Shown: positions 10,388 to 21,569 of the stretch, in pieces | How positions within the stretch are numbered: the first letter of the stretch is position 1 | Layout: every line of letters begins with the position of its first letter | Origin: Karstenula rhodostoma CBS 690.94 | Lineage: Eukaryota; Ascomycota; Dothideomycetes; Pleosporales; Didymosphaeriaceae | Assembly (NCBI GenBank): GCA_010093485.1 | Contig: MU001504.1 | Coordinates: forward strand, 1,123,769-1,187,768 | Reading direction: 5' to 3' | Length of the DNA: 64,000 nt | The notes under the pieces: model-generated | What the model was told of the DNA's origin: nothing | Seen by the model: only the letters and a program-made list of their open reading frames with translations | The model's database searches: none | Translations under genes and position numbers: made by a program

Positions 10388-10915
10388 AATCACGCAGTGT
10401 AAACCCCTTCCCAGACACGTAGCCAGCATGATCTAGCATTTTCAAGGTCAATGAGATAGAATGTAGATTTATTTTGCTTGTTGGAAGCACTAATGCAATT
10501 CATTCTGCGGTTTGAACATTCTTCTAAAATCGTAAGGGCAGTTTTTTTTTTGGTTATGAATGACTCCCAAAGTTTTCTTCGTGTGTGATTCTCTGCCATC
10601 CGAACGACTGGGGTAGCATCGTCGGCTCCCCACATGTCGGTTGCTCACCCCTGCACCTCCACACCAATCACTCTGGCCCCACATACGTCTCCCCACATCG
10701 TTCCCAAGTCAGGGACCCTGCAGCAACACCACTATCACAGCTACCGGTAGAAAGGGCACACAATATGGATGCGCATGCGATTAGAAAGTCCACTGCGGCT
10801 GTGCCAGGCAAAGGGTGGGGACACTGTAGTGGACTTTGCGCTATGCGTGACATCGTGGAAGCTCTGTAATGTCTTCATGTGGACCTTAGAGGTTGCGCTG
10901 CAACATCACTCTTGT
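10388..10915. promoter_or_regulatory. Carrier promoter with three CCCCACAT boxes
   Basis: A 528-bp gap with no supported gene. CCCCACAT occurs three times in the same orientation at 10628-10635, 10677-10684 and 10691-10698, within 71 bp. This is the densest array of the octamer in the window and lies 217-288 bp before the carrier start. Confidence 0.6.
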
Positions 10916-12016
10916 ATGGGCGATATGGCTTCCAAGACGGCACGGAATGAAAGTGCAAAGCCGGAGAAGAAGAACGTGCTGCCTTTCCGGTACCAATTCG
11001 CTGCTGGAGCTGTTGCAGGCATCTCAGAGGTGAGCTTGTTGACCATTTGGCAGGCATGTTACTTATACTGTATAGATCCTGGTGATGTGAGAGACTGTCT
11101 TCAATTTGTAGTCTTGCCAAACTAAGAGTGTAGGAAGGTACCCGCTTGATGTGGTCAAAACGAGAATACAGCTGCAACATGGCGTTGCGAAAGATGGCCA
11201 AGGCTACACCGGCGTGCTGGATTGCTTCAGGAAAATCATCAGGAATGAGGGTGCATCGAGGTTATATCGTGGGATCACAGCACCGATATTGATGGAGGTA
11301 CCTAAAAGGTGCGTTCTTCACAACCAGTCGAGACTGAGACTGTTCACTGATACGATAGTAGAGCGATCAAATTCTCGTCGAACGACACCTTTGGCCCCTT
11401 CTACCAACGACTCTTCCACGCACCAGCCCTTACGCAACCACTCGCGATCCTCACAGGAGCAAGTGCTGGTGCAGTTGAAAGCCTGGTAGTAGTGCCCTTC
11501 GAGCTGCTCAAGATTCGTCTGCAAGACAAAACATCTGCATCGCGATACAACGGTCTTGTCGACTGCTTCAGCAAGGTGGTGCGGCAAGAAGGGATTCTAG
11601 CACTGTACAATGGCTTTGAGGCTACGCTTTGGCGACACATCGTCTGGAACGCTGGATATTTCGGATGCATCTTTCAGGTGCGAGCTCAATTGCCTGACCC
11701 GTCAGAGTCTGCAAACCCGAAAGCACAAAAGACCGTTAACGACCTGGCGGCGGGATTTGTTGGAGGCATCGTGGGTACCACGTTCAATACACCGCTTGAT
11801 GTGGTCAAGAGTCGGATCCAAAGTGTAGCCAAAGTTGAAGGAGTGAGAGGCAAATATCAGTGGGCATGGCCGAGTTTAGGGGTAGTCGCGAGAGAAGAAG
11901 GACTGAAGGCTTTGTATAAAGGCTATATAGCCAAGATCTTGAGGTTTGGACCTGGCGGTGGCGTTTTACTGGTTGTTTACTCTGCGGTGATAGACATGTT
12001 CGGGAAGGTTGTGTAG
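10916..12016 (+). CDS. Mitochondrial 2-oxodicarboxylate carrier (ODC1/ODC2-like)
   Basis: Mitochondrial carrier family, inner membrane. Yeast Odc1/Odc2 exchange 2-oxoadipate and 2-oxoglutarate. Four exons (10916-11029, 11076-11086, 11138-11308, 11362-12016) give 316 residues. The second exon is only 11 nt and is needed to complete SEILVMYPLDVVKTR. The three Px[DE]xx[KR] repeats are YPLDVVKTR, VPFELLKIR and TPLDVVKSR. The C-terminal LRFGPGGGVLLVVYSAV is characteristic of the ODC subfamily. An in-frame ATG at 10925 is an alternative start. In this cluster it could import a cytosolic C6 oxodiacid such as 3-oxoadipate for mitochondrial CoA activation. That use is inference. Confidence 0.88.
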
Positions 12017-13063
12017 ACATGTGGAATGTGAGGACAGAACCATGATGCACCCAGTATCTTCCGAAGAGTATAAGGCAGTGATAGCGTGCACGATGCCAAA
12101 GATTGAAGGTCTCACGCTGTGTATAGCTCATCATAGTCACTTGGCCATATTGGGTAGTTTTATCGGGGTGTACTTTGTCGCATCTCGGAAGTCGGGCTCG
12201 TATACAACGCTTGTTGAGAACCGGGTAAACCAAGACAAAGGTGTGACCGGCCCGTGTATATAATGACGAACCTGTCATCCGAAGGCCCGAGAGATCTCCT
12301 GAAGACCAAGCGCTATTGACTTGGTTAGCACTCTTACTCAATATATGCGTGAAGCTTGATCGACGGACGATGCGACCCAGATCTGGAATTGTAAGTGCGC
12401 GTGAAACATTTATATGGCAAGTTGATTGTCGATGAAGATTTGTTAGTCACATGCAGCAGATCCTTTGCTTCTCTTTCCGTGAATTGCTTCTCGAAGGAGT
12501 TGCGCAGGAATCTGTATGCCCCACTAGTGCATGCCTCGACAGGGTCCCCCACATGGTACCGGGTTGTCCGGATTCACGGGCTCGACACCAGCCCTTCAGC
12601 TACGTGGCTATGGTCAGCTACTTCTGAGCTTTGCCAGAAGGAAACAAGTTAGAACGAAGGCTGAGACCGGCGTCTGCGGAAGCTTTTACTGCGGACAACT
12701 TTGACGCGCTTAGATGCTGGCGGACCTGGAAGCCAACATTTGATATGCAACTGGATGCAGCTCCCACTCTCAAGTTGAACGCTCACAGGCGTTCCAAATG
12801 AAACGGTGAGACTGCAGACAGCATGCAGCATGCAGCAGTAGGTAGATGAAGGATGAATATGGCGGGAGGGTGCATCCCGGGCTTATATTGGTCCCCTGCG
12901 AGTCATGGGTAGCACCTTCCCCGCAATTCAGATCGCCAACCGCGCCGTCGCTCCAGACGTGTCGCCCGGCACTTCGTTCGTCTATTCACTCTTCAGGACC
13001 CTTTCCGACGACATTGGACCGCTGAGAGTATCGCTGCTCTCCCGCGGACTGACCGCTACCTCT
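12017..13063. promoter_or_regulatory. Upstream region of the C2H2 regulator
   Basis: A 1-kb interval with no convincing gene. CCCCACAT at 12547-12554 lies 350 bp before an in-frame ATG at 12905 and 509 bp before the preferred ATG at 13064. This would allow the regulator to control its own gene. The part nearest the gene could be 5' UTR or coding if the 12905 start is used. Confidence 0.4.
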
Positions 13064-16000
13064 ATGGCCTTGAAACAATGCAGCCTGTGCGACCGCAAGT
13101 TCACAAAGCTTGAGCACGTCAAACGCCACGAGCGATCGCGTACGCGCCAAATGCCATCGATGCGATAGCTTTATCACGACTAATTGTACATGTAGATACG
13201 AGAGAGCGACCGTACGAGTGCCCGACGTGCAAGAAGCATTTTTCGCGCAGGTGAGGTCTATTGAGTCGTGCCGCGAAGCAGAACCAACAATGAACAGCGA
13301 CGTTTTATTTCGCCACTGCAAAGGCCATGCACAGAATGCTCTGAACAGGTTGAGCAACAGCCAGCAGAACCAGCAGCAGCAACAACAACACCAAATAGGC
13401 ATTGCGACCAGCGACAACCAGCAGAGCGAAACCGGACCAACACCGGAGCGAACGCCGCAACTTCCTCAAGATCCTAGCTTATCTCCATTATCAAGACGAA
13501 AGAGCTCGCAACAGCCGCCCCAGTCCGGAGAGGGACTTCACAACTCCCAGCACTCGCCAACGCTGCACGCGCGGCACTCATCCGTACAACAGCAGACATC
13601 TCCAGGCGAGAGTCGGTTAGAAGCGCTTCTCAACGCGGCGCAGCATCTCGGAACACCCGCCGACGTCCCTTGGAGATCGCCATCTCCAATCAATCTGCCC
13701 ACAGATCATGAACGGTTCCTGACGCGCCACCCGGATAACATGCCTCCACCAATTGACCCAGCGATGGATATGCTTTCGTTTTCTCCCCAGGGCCATGTCT
13801 CTAGTCTCGACCAGTGGGCGTTCGAGCTGGTGCAGAGCAACCATCCGCTCCCGAACCGAACACCAGCCGATGCTTTACAGACCTGGCTTTTTCCTCTGGA
13901 AAACGATATCTTGGCCTCGAGCAGTGCGCATCATATGGTTCTTGATAGCCACTTTGACAACGATATCTTTCGCAACGGGGGAGACAATCGCGCCAGTCCG
14001 TCCGGTAGCAGCGTTTCAATCGCCAGTAGAATACCGAAGGAACGATTTGCAAGGGTTGAAAGTTGTTGGCCATCGAAACCTCGAACGCCTTCTCGCCTAA
14101 TGCCAACCTTGTGGCAAAATCTAGTATCGTGCGATTGTTCCAACATACTTTCCGAGATCCCTTCTGGCGTCATCGAAACCCCCATCAGCGAGCGCGAAAG
14201 GAGAAATTCAAGATGGGGGCTTGACGAGGAATGTAGGGACCTATTACAAGGCGCCCTCAATAATGCACCGCAAGCTGGCAGCATTCGATCAGAATCGTAT
14301 GGCGACACCGCATCATCAAACGGCGAAGCGGGAGCCAGCCCAAGCATCGAAAACTTCCATTTCCCGCCCGCCGAAATCCTCGACATCGCCTTGGAGATGT
14401 ACCTGTATTATTTCCACCCGACCTTGCCCATCATTCACATCCCTACTTTCTCAGCCAAGAATGCTCCGAGATCGTTGCTACTCTCAATGTGTCTCATCGG
14501 TTTGAGTATTCTCGGTACAGCCGGAGCTGGAAGATTTGTATCACGAACTTTTCCTGTAAGTGGTGCAGAGTAATTGAAAACACAGGGGTGTATGCTTACC
14601 TAGTCCTACAGGTGGTCCTGCAGATGGTGTCTGCAGAGTTGCAATCTATATCAACAAGTAATCACACACCACAAAAGCAGATGCGAATTCTCGCGACTGG
14701 CTTGCTGGCACTTAACTTGGCCTCTATAACTGGCGTAAGCAGGAATGTGGCAAAGGGTGAATCGATCACTAAGGGAGAGCAGCGGAAGAGCCGAATAACC
14801 CAAGCGGAGAAGCTCTACAGTGACTTAATTACTGTAAGCGGCACAACACCACATCAATTGGACTTCCTGCTGACAGCATCAGGCTGCGCAGAAACACGGG
14901 CTCTTCTCTGCGAACGAGAGTGCAGCGCCAGATTCGTTCCTAGAAGATATACTCGATATTGACGCTCGGTGGAAGGCTTGGTGTCGGGTGGAATGCGCCA
15001 AACGGTGAGTTTGGATTGATCTGTGCTGGACCGTTGCTGAAATTGCCAGTATCATATTTGGCATGTTGGAGGTGGATTGTTGGTACGCAGCTTACCTTTC
15101 GACCTCGCCCATGATACGACCGGAATCCGTCCAAATCCTGCCCCCATCCGAATACCACTTATATCACGCGAACTCTCCCACCAAATGGTTCAATCTTGTA
15201 CAGCGTGGAGCCCGAATAAATTCGAACAGAATTACGCCTTCGTACCTGCCGACACCTGGGCTGAAACTGGATTCCGGTACTCTACGTAGTCTCTTGACGC
15301 TTTTTCTCTTGCGAGTATATGAAGCCAACGATCGGCTCGCAAATATCAGCGGGCCTCAAAAGCATCTCGAGCCATGGCGGATATACTCAGAAGATACCAG
15401 AAGTCGCGAGCTCATCCCGCTTCTGGCCAACTTCTCATCATCTTCTATCGATGCATTACGGACGGCAGATCTCAACTCTGCCGTCCTTTGGCACTCTACA
15501 TGCATGATGCTAGGTGCCAATATCCGCTACTTTGAGCTTGCTGCCGGACGCGCCGGCCCGGGACCCGCGGTAGCTGCTTTGGAAGACATCTCGGCATGGT
15601 CTCAAACGCAGTCGGCACGAAGATCGGTATTGCATGCCGCTCACATTTTCAAACTTCTCTTCGACCGCAAAGTGTCCGACATTGTCAACCCGCACAGTGT
15701 TGTCGCTCTATTCCAGGCCGCGCTTGTCCTTGGCCTTTACATCTTCACCCTTCCTCCTACGACTACTTGTGGCATCAACGACAACTGCATCGAGCTACTT
15801 GACATTGTCGATTGGACTCATATCGGCCAAGTCGGCCTCATCGATTCACCTCATTCTCCAGGTGCATCTCTTGGTTTTGGCGATGCCTCTGTGGTCAACT
15901 TCATTCGGAATGGAGGTCCCTTCAGCATCACTGGAATCGCACTAGAAGGAGGGTACCTTGCGGCACGGCGCACACTTCTACACTGCGCCGACTTGATGGA

Positions 16001-16097
16001 CGGTGTTGGCCGCTGGAAGAGCAGAACGTTCTCACAAATTCTTCATATTATGAGCGATGATCTAACGGAAATGGATGGGGATAGTGATGACGCATGA
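13064..16097 (+). CDS. C2H2 zinc-finger / fungal_trans transcription factor
   Basis: Probable pathway regulator. Seven exons close to 913 residues: 13064-13139, 13196-13250, 13298-14555, 14612-14734, 14774-14833, 14883-15004 and 15050-16097. Two tandem C2H2 fingers open the protein. Finger 1 runs from CSLCDRKFTKLEHVKRH and finger 2 is CPTCKKHFSRSDVLFRH. Both are split by introns and only appear once spliced, which supports the model. A Gln-rich linker (QQNQQQQQQHQ) and a Ser/Pro-rich stretch follow. From about residue 440 there is a fungal-specific transcription-factor domain (EMYLYYFHPTLPIIH, then ARWKAWCRVECAKRIIFGM). The ATG at 12905 would add 53 residues. Placement inside the catabolic cluster and a CCCCACAT box in its own upstream region suggest it is the cluster-specific activator. 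DNA binding to that box is untested. Confidence 0.88.
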
Positions 16098-16628
16098 CGG
16101 TTACCGTCCTCTTCCTTGTGCTTGTCAATTACAGAGCTTAGGGACAGGTGGGGAAGGGGATGAATGTACAATCTAGATCAACTTTGAGGTTATGACTGCA
16201 TAGCTGGGTGTTTGTATATACATTGGGACGATTTGGATCCTTGCGATCTTGGGAGAAAAGTAGAGCTTCATGTCCTGAGATGGATAGCCATCTTTCTAGG
16301 TCTGAGCGCGGCGGTGACGCTTCAACACTGCGCAATCACACCGCCATATCACAAGTATGACTCTGGTCTTCAGTGGGGTGACAAACGATTTCGAATGATT
16401 TGACTCCAATCGCTTGTACTAATGCGCTCCACATGTGCCCGATGCGAGGGGGTGGTTCCAGCGCACGTGCGATTTTACCCCAGAGATATGTGGGGTACCC
16501 CCAAAGTGACATGGGAACACCACCGTGTCGCACATCGCCATCTTTTACAGATTACAGTGAACGCAACTCGTCCCAATTCTTGTTTTCCCATCTATACCTC
16601 TTCCTGTCTAAAGCCTATCGTGCTATAC
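16098..16628. promoter_or_regulatory. P450 promoter with inverted CCCCACAT box
   Basis: A 531-bp gap with no supported gene. ATGTGGGG at 16488-16495 (the octamer on the minus strand) lies 133 bp before the ATG. It overlaps a wider palindrome, TACCCC at 16476-16481 and GGGGTA at 16492-16497. Confidence 0.5.
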
Positions 16629-18316
16629 ATGACTATGTTTATAACACTCGTCGCTGTGTTGCTCATAGCAGCATCGCTCCTCTACTACAGACGCACACGT
16701 ACACTTATACCAAAAGGCCTCTCTCCCGCCCCCGGTCCCAAAGGGCTCCCTTTAATCGGCAATGCCCACCAACTCGGTCCGCAACCCCAGCGCCAAATCA
16801 CCTCCTGGGCGCGGACATATGGCGAGATCTACAAGATCCGGCTCGGATGGAACGACTGGTACATGCTGTGCTCCCCCTCTGCCGTAAAGGAAGTCATGGA
16901 CCGGCAATCTAAAGATTCGAGTTCGCGAGCACCGATGCCGGTCGCTAACGATGCGCTGAGCGGGGGGTTGAGGTTCTTGTTCATGGAGTATGGGCCGGAG
17001 TGGAGGAAGCTGAGGGCGATAAGTCATAGGCTTTTGACGCCTGGCGTGACTAAGACATTCCAGCCAAGTCAGGAGTGGGAGGCGAGGATGTTGCTGGAGG
17101 AGGTTTTGAAAGGAGGCGGCGCCGAGGAGAAGGGGAGTGAAGTTGGGTACAAGGCTGTAAGACGATACACTGTCAGTGTTATCATGACGAGTACTTATGG
17201 GAAGAGGATCAGTGATTGGGTCAGTATCTCTCTCTTTACTCCGTGACTAAGCCCAAGGTTTGACCATGATCACAGGACTGCGACGAGGTCAAGGAGATAT
17301 ATGGTATCATGAACGACTTCTCCACCATTGCCGCTCCAGGCGCATATCTTGCGGACACACTTCCATTTCTGGGTCGTTTACCTCCACGGCTCCAATGGTG
17401 GCGCAAACCACTCAAGCCGTACTTCGATCGTCAAGCCAACCTCTGGATGTCCCTATTCTCCTCTCTCAAGACACAAATGGAAACCAAACAAGCACCCGAA
17501 TGCTTCGTCAAACAGCTGATCGAAAGCAAGTTCGAGGAACAGGGTGTCAGCCAGCTACAGGCGGCCTTTCTTGCAGGCTCTCTTATAGAAGCCGGAAGCG
17601 AGACTACAAGCGCAGCAATTAATAGCGCCGTGCTGTATCTGTCCGCCTATCCCGAGGTCCGTCAGAAAGCTTTCGAAGAACTGGACAGAGTAGTTGGACC
17701 TTCTCGATCACCCATCTTCGAGGACGAAGAGAACCTGCCGTACATACGCGCCATCGTCAAAGAAACGATGCGCATCCGACCCGTCACAAACATTGGGTCT
17801 CCGCATTACACGACTGCTCCCATCATCTACAAAAACACGTATATCCCAGCAAATTCAATAGTATCGCTGCAACAATACCCCATCCACTACGACCCCGAAC
17901 TCTTTCCGGAGCCCACGCGTTTCAATCCCGACCGCTACCTCACATTTCCTGAGAAAGCAGGCTTCTACGCTGGCGGCTCGGCGTCATCGCGCGATCACTG
18001 GAATTTCGGCGCTGGGCGAAGGATCTGCTCTGGTCTGCATCTCGCGGAGAACAGTATGTTCATTGTATTGGCTAAGCTGTTGTGGGCGTTTGATATCAGA
18101 CCGCCGGTGAATGAGGCGGGCAACGAGACGGAGGTTGATCTAAGCGATGATGCGTTCGAGCCGGGTGCGAATACGATTCCGAAGCCATTCCGTGCGAGGT
18201 GGGCTGTTAGGAGTGAGCAGGTGAGGCAGACGGTTGAGAGAGAAGTGATGGAGGCGAAGAGAGATGGCTATGTGCTAAGGGGAGTGAAGGTGGGGGAGGA
18301 CGGCATTGAGGCGTAA
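16629..18316 (+). CDS. Cytochrome P450 monooxygenase
   Basis: Two exons (16629-17219, 17276-18316) give 543 residues. The ATG at 16629 opens a membrane anchor (MTMFITLVAVLLIAASLLYY) followed by a Pro-rich hinge (SPAPGPKGLPLIGN). P450 motifs in order: I-helix AGSETTS, K-helix ETMR, PTRFNPDRY, and haem loop FGAGRRICSG with the Cys ligand. The CYP family cannot be fixed by eye. Because its promoter carries the cluster octamer and it follows the regulator, it is a good candidate for the entry hydroxylation of an aromatic acid, as phenylacetate hydroxylases (CYP504) do before homogentisate dioxygenase in Aspergillus. A role outside the cluster is possible. Confidence 0.9.
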
Positions 18317-18611
18317 AGTCGCTGCTTTGTTTTGCTATAGTAACTGTTATGGCGAGTATGTCGAGATATCAACTTCGTTTTTCGGAGGGTTCGAATCATG
18401 TCACAAGCCGTGCCCGTGTTAATTCAAATGTTTGGACTCAACCTGCGCCTTCTGTTTACATAACGCGCCTTCCCCAAACACAACGGCACAACCCTTGGTA
18501 GCGCGCTTTACTCATCATAAACCGAGAACGACCTGCTGCACTTGGCTTCACGACTGTGAAGGTTCTCATCCCTACACTCACCTGCCGCCCGCACCTCCAC
18601 CCGTTGCAGCC

Positions 18612-20534
18612 ATGGCATCCGGAAAGGCCAATCCTGCAGGAAGCCCGCAACTCACCGCCGAGGAATTCCAGGGCGAGACAACACCTAAGCTGCAAACGCA
18701 AGGTTCTGTCAACATGGACACCAATGCTCGAGAACCTGAGTCGCGCGCGCTACCGGGCCAAGCTGCAGAGGGGAACGATTTCGCAACGAAGCAGTCCCCA
18801 GAACTGGCGCAAGTCGGAGCAGCAGATTTATTCGCTGAGCACTCTCCCGACCAAGAAGACACTCGTTCTACATCCGCCGTGTATTTGTCCACCTCCTCAT
18901 CAGACGGTGGCATTCAGCTACACGATCCAGGCAACGCAGACTGGCGTGTGAACCCGACCTTCATTTCAGCTACGGTCGGCGACGCTTCTACACCGTACCT
19001 TAGTACGCCACCAACATCAATCAGTGAAGTCACCAGCTCTTCACTGCTGCAGAAATCGCAGATTGATGGCCCGTACCATTTCCGGGAGCGTAATCCAGGC
19101 CGGGACTCGATCAAGTATGATGAAGGTGATGATGCCACCGAGTACGGTGAGGAGGGTTGCGTCAAGTACAATAAAGGAAACGATGATGCGAACGAGAGTC
19201 TGTCTTGCAACGACGACGCTGAGGATGTGCTGAATCCTCCAGTTGACGGGGGAGACGGCTTTGTTGTTCCACACGTTGACGGAATCACTTCGTTCAACGC
19301 GGACTTGGACGGCCTCATGGAAGTTACGCTAGATGGTGTAGGTAACCCCAGTCTCGGCGACGCATAGCAACTGACAATTTGATCAGGTCACCCCACCTCG
19401 CCGCGGCGCCTCTCCTCAATCTGTTCGCCGCGCATCCTCTCCTACAGGCCAAGTCATGTCGCACCTTGCCACCCCCGGCTCAATTAGCAGTATCGCCAAT
19501 CCGCACGTGAAGTTTGCGACCAATGCGTCCCTCCAAGATACACCGTTCAACAAGACAATGAAGTACTTCAAGCAATTCAAAGATAAGGAGAACACGCCCT
19601 CGAAGTCCCGTCGCAACGCTTCGCTGCCAGAAGAGATTGCCGAACTCGCGAAGGATGCACAGCAAGAAGGGATCGAGGACGAGGCGGCGCTGTGGGATCA
19701 ATATAGAGAGCTTGATTTCGCCCCTCTAGATTCGGTCATGGATGGCCAGATCGCCGGGGACTTGATCATGAATACTCCGGCGCGCAAGACAGTTGCTAGC
19801 ATTGCGGAGAACTCTAAAACAATCGATATGCCCCAGGTGGTTAGCAGCAAGCCCAAAATGCGCGGCTTACCTGGGGACAACAAGAACAACGACCAGACAT
19901 CTGCTCCACCTAGCTTGGATGACAAGGTCATCAAAGGGCATGCTAACGAGACCGGCCCAACTTACCTCGTCGACATACCCGGACACTTCGATGACGCATT
20001 TGAACTACGATTCCGCAGCAGAGCCTCTGTTGGGCTAATTGCGTCCTTCTTGCGCGAGCGCGGTGAGGCTCTGGACGCTAGTAAGGACGACATTGATCGT
20101 CTGGTTGAGGTGCGCTTCCAAGTCTATATACTGATTTTATTGCTAACATAACCTACCAGGAGTTCCTTGAGTGCCCCAGCAACTTCACCATCAGGGGCCA
20201 CTCCGACACAGAGTCGTTGTACGCTGACTCAGACCGCGATACGAATTCCGATGAGGATGAGAGGACTCTGGGAGCTGGATCTACAGGTTGCGACGACAAC
20301 GACTATGACCACGATGCGGATGATCACGCGCAGGAGAAACAAGTCATCTCCTATATAGAAGACCCTGGTTTGGTGAAGGCTCTCGGTATGGTCCCGGGAG
20401 CTATGTTTTGGATCGTCGCACAGCCGGTTGCGCGTTGCTCCAACAAGATTATGGGCACGACCAGCAAAGCTTTCGATACGGTGTTACAAAAGCTGACTGG
20501 CCTGTCGTTGGATGAGCCACCTACGTCTGAGTAA
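18612..20534 (+). CDS. Hypothetical acidic, low-complexity protein
   Basis: Not recognised. Three exons (18612-19337, 19387-20109, 20160-20534) close to 607 residues, with both introns having good borders. The ATG at 18612 sits in a strong context (agccATGg); the open frame runs further upstream only from a TTG. The N-terminal half is Ser/Thr/Asp/Glu-rich and looks disordered. The middle has basic Ser/Pro patches (TPPRRGASPQSVRRASSP) and a more structured part around NPHVKFATNASLQDTPFN. The C-terminal region holds an acidic run (DSDRDTNSDEDERT), then a likely folded end (SYIEDPGLVKALGMVPGAMF) with a hydrophobic segment. No catalytic motif is visible. It lacks the CCCCACAT box, so it is probably outside the catabolic cluster. 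Confidence 0.65.
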
Positions 20535-21089
20535 CGCACCCTAGTGCCGCCTTCGCACCTTCGCAAACTGGAGTCGAGACGTTACCCGTTGATTTGGAGG
20601 TTATGGAATCGGATGGGTTTGTTATTGATACAAGCGGAAATCGAGTAAATGGGGCGTATAGATCAATTTGTCTTACGGCTCATGGCGTCCTGTGCGGCGT
20701 TGCTGTGCTGTGGGTTTGGGGGGCATGGCCTTGACTAGCCTGTTTCCGTCTCTGTGCGGAGATGAAGTCCATGGGGTCAAATGATTGGCGTGCGCAGACG
20801 ACTTCTCGTAGAGGCGGACATGCATGTTAACATGCAGTTTGCTGCGCATTCGGAATTGATTATCGCCACTAAGTCGTATTTCCATACGTCATACCTTGCT
20901 AGTGACTGACGTCGGGGGAACTTACATTCCGATCCAACGACTGTTCAAAAAACACGGCATGACATACATTTTCCCCGGAACTCGCCTGCATGTATTTGCC
21001 ATTGCACTTGAAAAATCATCATCAGCGTCACGGCATGACCCGAGCGACCACCTCAAGACCACACTCAAGCAAGCAAGCCTCGATCCATC
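20535..21089. other. Intergenic, no feature seen
   Basis: A 555-bp spacer between two genes on the same strand. No ORF, repeat or RNA signal stands out. Confidence 0.4.
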
Positions 21090-21569
21090 ATGGCTCTCTC
21101 GGCAGGTAGCATGCTATTCAGCCTCATCGCACTTTTCACAATGATCGGCCCCTACGCTGCAGACTGGAAGTGCGCATGCTCCCCGTCCCCGTCCCTTCAC
21201 TCCACCCCCACTAACCCCGCCAGCGAAACGCACGTCAAGAACCCAAACTGGCCGCCCCACGCGCGCTTCCACAACGGCCAAACCATGTCCACGGGCCTTC
21301 TCATCGGATTGCTGACCCTGTACTACACGCACACGGCACGGGCAGCGAGTGAGAAGAAGGTCCATCTGAACTTCGTGCTGGTGCTGGTGCATCTGTATTA
21401 CGTGCCCGCGCTGAGTGGGATATTGTATCCCGGCGCGTTGTGGATGGATCCGGAGTTTGGAAATGGGGCGCCGCAGCTGAGGGGGTTTAGTGGGTTGTTA
21501 GCTGTTGCGTGGGGGGCGTGGTGGTTGGAGAGGCGGAAGTTGGAGGGGTTGGAGGGGAAGCGGGAGTAG
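21090..21569 (+). CDS. DUF6640-type small membrane protein
   Basis: Two exons (21090-21169 and 21224-21569) give 141 residues. Splicing joins DWN to ETHVKNPNWPPHARFHNGQ, which matches the conserved core of a fungal DUF6640 family as I recall it. Four hydrophobic segments are visible: the N-terminal LFSLIALFTMIG, LLIGLLTLYYTH, LNFVLVLVHLYYV and LLAVAWGAWW, so it is a multipass membrane protein. The C-terminus is short and basic. Function is unknown. Confidence 0.75.
   Translation: MALSAGSMLFSLIALFTMIGPYAADWKCACSPSPSLHSTPTNPASETHVKNPNWPPHARFHNGQTMSTGLLIGLLTLYYTHTARAASEKKVHLNFVLVLVHLYYVPALSGILYPGALWMDPEFGNGAPQLRGFSGLLAVAWGAWWLERRKLEGLEGKRE

Noticed and set aside
18432..18611. N-terminal extension of the hypothetical acidic protein
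   Set aside because: The frame opens with TTG and contains no ATG before 18612, which has a good context.
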